Assembly (NCBI GenBank): GCA_017990865.1
Contig: JAGNNB010000182.1
Coordinates: 1-6,285 of the forward strand
Direction of reading: 5' to 3'
DNA length: 6,285 bases
DNA from: Lysobacteraceae bacterium
Lineage (GTDB): Bacteria; Pseudomonadota; Gammaproteobacteria; Xanthomonadales; Xanthomonadaceae
The position numbers and the translations under genes are program-made. A model generated the notes under the pieces. That model saw only the letters and a list, made by a program, of their open reading frames with translations, was not told the origin of the DNA and ran no database searches. Of the stretch, positions 1 through 4,477 are shown in pieces; position 1 is the first letter of the stretch, and the number at the start of each line of letters is the position of its first letter.

Positions 1-1
1 C

Positions 2-220
2 AACAAAGGCGCGAAGGATTTGATCGGCATGATCAAGATCGTCGCGCCGCGCATGGCCTGCGCGGTGATCGACCGCGCGATGCAAATGCACGGCGCGGGC
101 GGTTTGTCGCAGGATCATTTCCTGGCGCAAGCGTACGCCGGCGCGCGTTCGCTGCGTTTGGCCGACGGCCCGGACGAAGTGCATATCGCCGCGCTCGCGC
201 GGTCGATGCTCAAAGGCTGA
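2..220 (+). CDS. Acyl-CoA dehydrogenase, ACAD10/11-like (C-terminal 72 residues only)
   Basis: This is the 3' end of a gene that begins before the window. The visible residues form the last helices of the acyl-CoA dehydrogenase C-terminal domain. Readable landmarks are [21 protein letters not shown], then [12 protein letters not shown] and finally [11 protein letters not shown]. The last motif, just before the terminus, is characteristic of the ACAD10/ACAD11-like and related long-chain branch of this FAD flavoenzyme family, which introduces a 2,3 double bond into acyl-CoA. The catalytic base and most of the FAD site lie outside the window. The next gene on the same strand is an APH-fold kinase, the same pairing that is fused in animal ACAD10/11, which supports the subfamily call. 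No terminator with a T-tract follows; a repeat cluster begins 33 bp after the stop. Family assignment is confident; substrate is not visible. Confidence 0.9.
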   Translation, partial: NKGAKDLIGMIKIVAPRMACAVIDRAMQMHGAGGLSQDHFLAQAYAGARSLRLADGPDEVHIAALARSMLKG

Positions 221-253
221 TCCCACCGCGCCGCGCGCACGATGCAGCACTTC

Positions 254-275
254 GTAGGAGGGGCTTCAGCCCCGA
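254..275 (+). repeat. REP-like palindromic repeat, GTAGGAGGGGC type, left copy
   Basis: A 22-bp unit starts GTAGGAGGGGC and ends GCCCCGA, with a small GGGGC/GCCCC hairpin inside. An inverted copy lies at 514-535 and differs only in the loop (CTTCA here, CGTTA there when read on the same strand). I associate this type with dispersed repeats of Xanthomonadaceae genomes; that is recollection, while the inverted pair is read directly. It starts 33 bp after the dehydrogenase stop codon. Confidence 0.75.
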
Positions 276-305
276 CGCTCTTCCCACCAATCCCATCCAT
301 GCCTG

Positions 306-462
306 GAACCTATCTCAAAATCAGCGGAGAACGGATCGGCTCGATATCGTCATTCCGGCGAAAGCCGGAACCCAGCTTTTCGTCCTTTTTTCTTAAGCGG
401 GATCCCGGCTTTCGCCGGGATGACGGTTGAAATCGTGGGTGTTTCGATTTTGAGATAGCTTC
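306..462. repeat. MITE-like element with 17-bp terminal inverted repeats
   Basis: The left end, GAACCTATCTCAAAATC (306-322), is the reverse complement of the right end, GATTTTGAGATAGCTTC (446-462), with one mismatch in 17. The 157-bp element contains no credible ORF. In its centre is a second inverted pair (349-424). Terminal inverted repeats around a non-coding core suggest a non-autonomous mobile element or a composite dispersed repeat. No target-site duplication directly abuts the ends, so mobility is an inference. Confidence 0.6.
349..424. repeat. Inverted pair of GTCATTCCGGCGAAAGCC-type repeats
   Basis: The left arm begins GTCATTCCGGCGAAAGCCGG at 349. The right arm ends CCGGCTTTCGCCGGGATGAC at 424 and is its near-perfect reverse complement. 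Each arm is also a local hairpin: 353-359 pairs with 364-370 around a GAAA tetraloop, and 402-409 pairs with 414-421 around TTTC. As RNA the whole unit could fold into one long stem or two short ones. Repeats of this type are widespread in beta- and gammaproteobacteria. It may also dampen read-through between the dehydrogenase and kinase genes, but that is inferred. Confidence 0.75.
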
Positions 463-513
463 TAACCAATCGATACGCCAACACATCATTCGTCTCTACT
501 CGCCATGCACAAC

Positions 514-535
514 TCGGGGCTAACGCCCCTCCTAC
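514..535 (-). repeat. REP-like palindromic repeat, GTAGGAGGGGC type, right copy
   Basis: This is the inverted partner of the unit at 254-275; on the minus strand it begins GTAGGAGGGGC. An internal GGGGC (516-520) pairs with GCCCC (525-529). It ends 24 bp before the kinase start codon, so it lies in the presumed 5' leader, upstream of the ribosome binding site AAGGA at 549-553. Confidence 0.75.
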
Positions 536-559
536 AGCTTCGATTTCGAAGGAACGCAG

Positions 560-1600
560 ATGGCCCATCCGCTCGACCTACCCGTGGAACCACTAGCCGC
601 TTACCTCGAAGCGAACGTAGAAGGCTTTCGCGGGCCGCTCACTGCCACCAAATTCAAAGGCGGACAATCCAATCCGACCTATCGCATCGACGCGGCCAGC
701 GGCGCCTACGTGCTGCGGCGCAAACCGCCCGGGAAACTCCTGCCGTCCGCGCATGCGGTGGATCGCGAATTCCGCGTGTTGCAGGCGCTGCACGGCACGC
801 AGGTGCCGGTGGCGAAGCCGCTGCATCTATGCGAAGACGAATCGATCGTCTGTTCGATGTTCTATCTGATGGCGTTCGTCGACGGCCGAATTTTTTGGGA
901 TCCGTCGCTGCCCGATCAAACGCCGGCCGAACGCGGCGCGATCTACACCGCGATTATCGATGCGCTGGCGGCGCTGCATGCGATCGATCCAGCGTCGGTG
1001 GGACTCGCCGATTACGGCAAACCCGGCAATTATTTCGAACGTCAACTGCGACGTTGGGCCGAACAATACCGCGCCAGCGAAACCCGCCCGATCGCGGCGA
1101 TGGACGCCTTGATCGCTGCGCTGCCCGCGCGCTGCCCTGCGGACGACGGCGCGGTCGCCTTGGCGCACGGCGATTTCCGCATCGACAATCTGATGTTCCA
1201 TCGCGACGACGCGCGCGTGATCGCCATCGTCGATTGGGAACTCTCGACGCTCGGCCACCCGCTGGCCGACCTCGGCTACTTCTGCATGGCCCTGCGCCTG
1301 CCGCGCAACCCCGCGCTGCCCGGCCTGGCGGGCCTCGATCGCACCGCATTGGGTATCCCGAGCGAAGCGGAACTGCTCGCGCGCTACGCGGAGCGCAGTC
1401 GCCAACCCATCCCCGAAGACTGGCCGTTCGTCCTCGCCTTCAGCTTCTTCCGCCTCGCCGCCATCGCGCAGGGCGTCGCGAAGCGTGCGGAGCAGGGCAA
1501 TGCGTCGAGCGATCAGGCGGTGCAGGCCGGGCGGATGGTGGAGATGTTGGCGGTGATGGGGATTGAGGTGTTGGGGGGTGAAAGCGCGGGGTTCAAATGA
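560..1600 (+). CDS. APH-fold phosphotransferase family kinase (ACAD10/11 kinase-domain type)
   Basis: A 346-residue protein spanning a complete aminoglycoside-phosphotransferase (APH) fold. The N-lobe carries a glycine-rich nucleotide loop, GGQSNPTY (34-41), followed by YVLRRKPPG (50-58), where the lysine probably contacts ATP. The C-lobe has the catalytic loop HGDFRIDN (203-210), with D205 as presumed base and N210 as metal ligand, and the metal-binding IVDWE (223-227) in place of DFG. All key kinase residues are present, so it should be active. This subfamily is the one fused to acyl-CoA dehydrogenase in ACAD10/11, where the kinase is reported to phosphorylate the hydroxyl of 4-hydroxyacyl groups. 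An acyl-CoA substrate is therefore likelier than an antibiotic; this is inferred from family and from the upstream dehydrogenase. The ATG start has AAGGA 6 bp upstream. The last ~60 bases are unusually G-rich on the coding strand. Confidence 0.88.
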   Translation: MAHPLDLPVEPLAAYLEANVEGFRGPLTATKFKGGQSNPTYRIDAASGAYVLRRKPPGKLLPSAHAVDREFRVLQALHGTQVPVAKPLHLCEDESIVCSMFYLMAFVDGRIFWDPSLPDQTPAERGAIYTAIIDALAALHAIDPASVGLADYGKPGNYFERQLRRWAEQYRASETRPIAAMDALIAALPARCPADDGAVALAHGDFRIDNLMFHRDDARVIAIVDWELSTLGHPLADLGYFCMALRLPRNPALPGLAGLDRTALGIPSEAELLARYAERSRQPIPEDWPFVLAFSFFRLAAIAQGVAKRAEQGNASSDQAVQAGRMVEMLAVMGIEVLGGESAGFK

Positions 1601-1854
1601 TTCTTGGGTCTGGCGGGTGTTGGGCTATGTCTTTGAAATTGAATGCCCTGCAGGCTGCTTACGACCACAAGCTGTCATCCGCCGCACCACACCGCCAAGA
1701 GCAACGAGGACGTGAAATTAAGATCGGGCGGGACCTCGGACCGACGCTATCCACTACAGGTGCTTGCTGCGGAACTGGCTGCTTGAGTCCTGCTGTGTGA
1801 ACCCCAATAGTTGTGCTGAGCTGCAGAGGCGGCATGGGTCAATATGGGAAGCGC
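1601..1854. other. Gene-poor left edge of the accessory insert
   Basis: About 250 bp between the kinase stop and the next gene. Composition shifts here away from the CG-dense texture of the flanks. A 67-codon ORF starting at 1597 overlaps the kinase stop as ATGA, but its translation has low-complexity Gly/Ala/Cys content, no recognisable motif and no good ribosome binding site, so I do not call it a gene. No direct repeat or tRNA end marking an integration junction was seen. The stretch probably holds the leader and promoter of the downstream operon; I could not identify -35/-10 boxes with confidence. Confidence 0.45.
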
Positions 1855-2376
1855 ATGATCACACTCAACAGCGAGCGGGGTCTTCAGCGGATAGAGTCAT
1901 GGGACGACATCCTCAGCACGCCTGGCTTCACGACTCATGTTGACCTGAGGACGGTCAAGCTCAAAGAGATCATTGGTAGCTACCGCGAAGCTCTTGCAGC
2001 AGCCACGGAAGTGACAGGTTTGGACAGGCGCAACCGCATCAGCGGCTTTGTGGAAGTTCAGGTTGGACAGCTTGATGGCTTCGCTGCGATCGCTGCGGGG
2101 AACGGACTGAAGGAAATCGTCGGCTCCATTGAGCCGTTCGTAGCAACGCTCGCGGAAGCGAACATTGACACCTTGTCGGACAAGCAGCTTCGTGAACTAC
2201 CAAAGATTGGTGGCGAATTGGAACCGAACCTTGCACGCCTTCGCGTTGTGGCCGCGGCTGGCAGGCGCTTGTTGGTGCGGCAGAACATTCAGCAGCTGGC
2301 CCAATTCCTCATGATGCGCGAGGACATCAGAGCGTTTGGTCTGTTCGTGCGTGACCTGCCGCCGCAGGAGGTCTAA
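1855..2376 (+). CDS. Uncharacterised protein, first gene of pair with HNH protein; possibly internally deleted
   Basis: I cannot assign a function. The 173-residue product opens with MITLNSERGLQRIESWDDIL and KLKEIIGSY (about 36-44). The rest is mostly helical, without cysteines, membrane segments or a signal peptide. From memory, the ERGLxRIESW...PGF...KLKEIIGSY opening belongs to a larger proteobacterial family of unknown function in which KLKEIIGSY is followed by a cysteine/histidine-bearing (possible zinc) segment. Here that segment is absent and the chain goes straight into the C-terminal part (VGQLDGFAAI, AGRRLLVRQNI), suggesting an in-frame internal deletion or a short variant. I chose ATG 1855 because the conserved-looking opening starts there, although GGGAAG sits only 3 bp upstream. 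In-frame starts at 1834 (ATG, with AGAGG 4 bp before it) and 1813 (GTG) are alternatives. The stop lies 2 bp before the HNH gene, so they form an operon. Confidence 0.7.
   Translation: MITLNSERGLQRIESWDDILSTPGFTTHVDLRTVKLKEIIGSYREALAAATEVTGLDRRNRISGFVEVQVGQLDGFAAIAAGNGLKEIVGSIEPFVATLAEANIDTLSDKQLRELPKIGGELEPNLARLRVVAAAGRRLLVRQNIQQLAQFLMMREDIRAFGLFVRDLPPQEV
2366..2371 (+). promoter_or_regulatory. Strong Shine-Dalgarno for the HNH gene, inside the upstream gene's 3' end
   Basis: AGGAGG ends 7 bp before the ATG at 2379 and lies within the last codons of the preceding gene. With only 2 bp between stop and start, this implies coupled translation of the two proteins and fixes the start of the HNH gene. 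Confidence 0.85.
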
Positions 2377-2378
2377 CA

Positions 2379-3188
2379 ATGCCCCTCCACATGGTCACCC
2401 GGGGTGCGAAGTCGGGGATTTGCAATATCTGCGGCGCCAACGGCCCTCTGACCGAGGACCACACCCCGCCCAAGGGCTGTGTCCGTCCAACAGCAATGGA
2501 GCTTCAGCACGTCACGCACCGCCTTGATGCTGAAAAGGCGATCAAGACGAAGGCCCATGACGGGGTTAAGTACAGGACGCTGTGCTCACGATGCAACAAC
2601 GCTTTTCTGGGTGGCCGATACGACCCGGTGCTGATCGACTTCACGAGGCAGGTGAGTGATCTACTCGCGTCAGATTTGCTTTTGCCAACCACCATGCCGG
2701 TGCCGACGAAGCCAGCTCTCCTGATTCGCGCCATTTGGGGCCACCTGGCAGCAGTCGGTGTTGATCGCTACCTCAAGGGGCCACTCACAACACAATGGCG
2801 GGACTTTTTCCTTGATGAAACCTTACCTGTGCCGGGAGGAAGCAACTTCTACTACTGGGTTTATCCCTACCGTCGGCAGGCGTTGGTCCGGGATGCAGCC
2901 ACTCTCGACATCAGCAATGGCGGCCGGTCCATCTATTGGCTGATGAAGTTCTACCCAATGGCATTTTGCGTGTGGATGCCGCAGAACGGATGGACATTGG
3001 GCTATCGCGATCTCGGGGGATGCCGCTCGCCTTATCCGGATGATGTGGTTGATGTGATGGTTGACCTCGCTCCTGTGCCTCACGAGCTGACGCTAGAAGC
3101 ACCCACGACGACACAGGCCATCATGTTCGGGAAGGACTCAATCGTTGCGAACAGTCGCGCGCCTCGCGGCCGCATTCTTCAAGTCTAA
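2379..3188 (+). CDS. HNH-type zinc-ribbon nuclease-like protein
   Basis: A 269-residue protein. Its N-terminal ~75 residues read as a zinc-ribbon HNH (beta-beta-alpha metal) nuclease module: CNIC (15-18), then LTEDHTPPK (24-32) with E26, D27 and H28, and CSRCNNAF (69-76) with C69, C72 and N73/N74. The two CxxC pairs would hold structural zinc, H28 would be the general base and the asparagine/second ligand the HNH 'N' position. DH-x-PP-K followed by C-x2-C-NN is typical of HNH proteins of mobile and defence contexts. The remaining ~190 residues, rich in aromatic residues (FYYWVYPYRR at 157-166, IYWLMKFYPMAFCVWM at 185-200), are unfamiliar and may be a recognition or sensor domain; no signal peptide or clear membrane helix. 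Nuclease activity is inferred from the motif only. It follows its partner gene by 2 bp. Base composition is less CG-rich than the suf genes, consistent with horizontal acquisition. Confidence 0.78.
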   Translation: MPLHMVTRGAKSGICNICGANGPLTEDHTPPKGCVRPTAMELQHVTHRLDAEKAIKTKAHDGVKYRTLCSRCNNAFLGGRYDPVLIDFTRQVSDLLASDLLLPTTMPVPTKPALLIRAIWGHLAAVGVDRYLKGPLTTQWRDFFLDETLPVPGGSNFYYWVYPYRRQALVRDAATLDISNGGRSIYWLMKFYPMAFCVWMPQNGWTLGYRDLGGCRSPYPDDVVDVMVDLAPVPHELTLEAPTTTQAIMFGKDSIVANSRAPRGRILQV

Positions 3189-3229
3189 CGTCCGCTCTAT
3201 GCCCGCTTCTGGTCAAAAGTAATTCGAAA

Positions 3230-3247
3230 GGCGGGCTTGATCCCGCC
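3230..3247. repeat. Short palindrome GGCGGG-CTTGAT-CCCGCC
   Basis: A perfect 6-bp GC stem with a 6-nt loop, 41 bp after the HNH gene stop, followed by CTACC. It resembles a dispersed repeat I associate with this bacterial group. It could act as a weak transcription end for the plus-strand operon, but no T-tract follows. Confidence 0.5.
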
Positions 3248-3262
3248 CTACCAATGGCGATA

Positions 3263-3361
3263 GCGTAGGGTACATAAGCGAAGCGTCATGCACCTCCTTC
3301 ATGGTGACCGCCATCGGTGACGTATCGTGGCGCATGACGCCTTCGGCTTATGCGCCCTACG
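3263..3361. repeat. Inverted pair of CGTAGGG...CATAAGC-type repeats
   Basis: The left arm (3263-3293) reads GCGTAGGG, CATAAGC, GCGTCATGC. The right arm (3331-3361) is an imperfect reverse complement: on the minus strand it reads CGTAGGGCGCATAAGC, then GAAGGCGTCATGCG. The left arm lacks two or three bases relative to the right. The ~37-bp spacer holds two related GGTGAC blocks. The arrangement could fold into a long imperfect stem; no protein is encoded. Confidence 0.7.
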
Positions 3362-3396
3362 AGTATCGACACGCTGTGGTGATCGAATCCGGTTCG

Positions 3397-3469
3397 CATA
3401 GGGTGCGCGTGCCGCGCACCGTTTTGGTATAGAGCGGGAAAGCACGGTGCGCGACACGCGCACCCTATG
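3397..3469. repeat. 26-bp near-perfect inverted repeat, CATAGGGTGCGCG type
   Basis: The left arm 3397-3422 and right arm 3444-3469 are reverse complements with one mismatch in 26 and a 21-bp spacer. Each arm also contains a perfect 8-bp hairpin, GGTGCGCG/CGCGCACC, with a 3-nt loop (3402-3420 and 3446-3464). It lies in the convergent gap, ending 30 bp from the Rieske gene stop, so it may separate or terminate both transcription units; this role is inferred. Confidence 0.8.
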
Positions 3470-3499
3470 AAATTCGCGCGGAAATATCACACGGGGATT

Positions 3500-3823
3500 T
3501 CAATCCCGATCGTCGCGCGTCCAAACGCCGCCGTGTTCGATCTTCACCGGGAATTTCGCGACGGGTTCGTAGGCGGGGGCGCAGAGTGCGCGACCGTCGC
3601 GGAGGTCGAAGCGGGCGCCGTGCAGGACGCAGACGATGCTGCCTTCGACGGGGTCGATGTCGCCCGACGACAATTCGAATTCGTCGTGTGTGCATTTGTC
3701 TTCGACCGCGTACAGTTCGCCGTCCAGATTGACGACCAGAATCGGCGTGTCGTCGGCCCAGACGGTGGCTTTTTCGCCGGGCAGTAGTTGTTCGGTGGGG
3801 CAGACGAAAACCCAATCGCTCAC
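3500..3823 (-). CDS. Rieske-type [2Fe-2S] ferredoxin, last gene of suf operon
   Basis: A 107-residue single-domain Rieske protein of the length typical for ferredoxin components of ring-hydroxylating dioxygenases (biphenyl-dioxygenase-ferredoxin type). Cluster ligands are visible as CTH (C44, H46) and CVLHG (C65, H68), spaced as in the family; the normal pattern of two Cys and two His is complete. A linking disulfide is absent, as is normal for the ferredoxin type. It should be a soluble cytosolic electron carrier. No oxygenase is encoded nearby. Being the last gene of a suf operon suggests a role in, or dependence on, Fe-S assembly, which is inference from context. The start is GTG; its GGAG ribosome binding site (3832-3835) is 8 bp upstream and lies inside the end of the GNAT gene, with which it overlaps by GTGA (3820-3823). 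Confidence 0.88.
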   Translation of the reverse strand: MSDWVFVCPTEQLLPGEKATVWADDTPILVVNLDGELYAVEDKCTHDEFELSSGDIDPVEGSIVCVLHGARFDLRDGRALCAPAYEPVAKFPVKIEHGGVWTRDDRD

Positions 3824-4452
3824 GAGGCATGCTCCGATACGTGATGCTCCGATACAGGATGTGCAGATGCGTGTTGATCCGACAGACGCTTTTCCAGAAT
3901 CTCGAAGCGCAAATCGTCGCGCTTGGGCAGACCGTAACGCGGGTCGCCGTAGGGAAACGGTTTCTTGATGCCGGTACGCGCATAGCCGCGGCGCACGTAA
4001 TACGCGATCAATTCTTCGCGGCAGTCGATGACGGTCATGCGCATGCGCGAGCAGCCGTAGACTTCGCGTGCGATGCGCTCGGCTTCCGCCAGCACGATTT
4101 TTCCGACGCCGTCGCCCTGCGCATCCGGCGCGACCGAGAACATGCCGAAATACGCCGCGTCGCCGTCGCCGTTCGCCGCGTCGTGTCCCGCGACTTCGCT
4201 CGTTTCGCCGGTTTCGACGACGATATGCGCGCAGGCGAGCAGGCGGTCATCGTCTTCCGCCAGCAGAATCGCGCTGCGCGGCATCGCCAGATCGGCGCGC
4301 AGCATGTCGGGATCGATGCGTTGACCGTCGAGCAGATCGGCTTCGGTGGTCCAGCCACGTTTGCTGGTCTCGCCGCGATACGCGGAGGTGACCAGTTCGA
4401 CCAGCGCCGGAATATCGTCTTCGGTCGCGAAGCGGAAGCGGAGAGTGGACAA
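3820..4452 (-). CDS. GNAT-family N-acetyltransferase within the suf operon
   Basis: A 210-residue GNAT acyltransferase. The fold is readable from the N-terminal LRFRFATEDDIPALVELV (beta1-alpha1), through AAYFGMFSVAPDAQGDGVGK (99-118), where QGDGVG (112-117) is the acetyl-CoA pyrophosphate loop (Q/RxxGxG/A), to MTVIDCREELIAYYVRRGYA (139-158), the usual beta5-alpha4 region with the Tyr-Tyr pair. Acceptor substrate cannot be read; it could be a protein N-terminus, amino acid or small amine. The C-terminal ~20 residues are His/Ser-rich with a 5-residue repeat (VSEHH/VSEHA). Start is TTG: AAAGGAG (4458-4464) sits 5 bp upstream and the translation begins with the expected beta1 strand right after it. 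It begins 25 bp after sufS and overlaps the Rieske gene by 4 bp, so it is a structural member of the operon rather than a bystander. Confidence 0.87.
   Translation of the reverse strand: MSTLRFRFATEDDIPALVELVTSAYRGETSKRGWTTEADLLDGQRIDPDMLRADLAMPRSAILLAEDDDRLLACAHIVVETGETSEVAGHDAANGDGDAAYFGMFSVAPDAQGDGVGKIVLAEAERIAREVYGCSRMRMTVIDCREELIAYYVRRGYARTGIKKPFPYGDPRYGLPKRDDLRFEILEKRLSDQHASAHPVSEHHVSEHAS
3829..3855 (-). repeat. 15-bp-period tandem repeat carrying duplicated Shine-Dalgarno
   Basis: ATGCTCCGATAC occurs at 3829-3840 and again at 3844-3855. In the GNAT frame it encodes the repeated VSEH. On the coding strand each copy contains GGAGCAT; the copy nearer the Rieske start supplies its ribosome binding site. 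Confidence 0.75.
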
Positions 4453-4457
4453 GCGGG

Positions 4458-4464
4458 CTCCTTT
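4458..4464 (-). promoter_or_regulatory. Ribosome binding site deciding the TTG start of the GNAT gene
   Basis: On the minus strand the 25-bp sufS-GNAT gap contains AAAGGAG, 5 bp before TTG at 4452-4450. No ATG or GTG in the frame lies at a comparable distance, so TTG is preferred. Confidence 0.7.
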
Positions 4465-4477
4465 CGATGGCGTTGGA

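Noticed and set aside
286..471. 7-bp direct repeat ACCAATC at 286-292 and 465-471 as target-site duplication
   Set aside because: The copies do not abut the inverted ends (13 bp away on the left, 2 bp on the right) and a 7-mer match is easily due to chance.
505..1566. 353-codon plus-strand ORF overlapping the kinase gene
   Set aside because: Arg/Ala-rich frame shadow of the kinase, which has intact catalytic motifs in its own frame.
1597..1800. 67-codon plus-strand ORF overlapping the kinase stop
   Set aside because: The ATGA overlap is suggestive, but the translation has no motif, is low in complexity and lacks a convincing ribosome binding site.
3189..3499. Repeats considered as a CRISPR array
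   Set aside because: The repeats are palindromic inverted pairs of different families, not regularly spaced direct repeats, and no cas gene is present.
3494..3507. Hairpin GGGATT/AATCCC across the Rieske stop codon as terminator
   Set aside because: The stem is short with a 2-4 nt loop and has no T-tract on the minus strand; the larger inverted repeats beyond it are better candidates.
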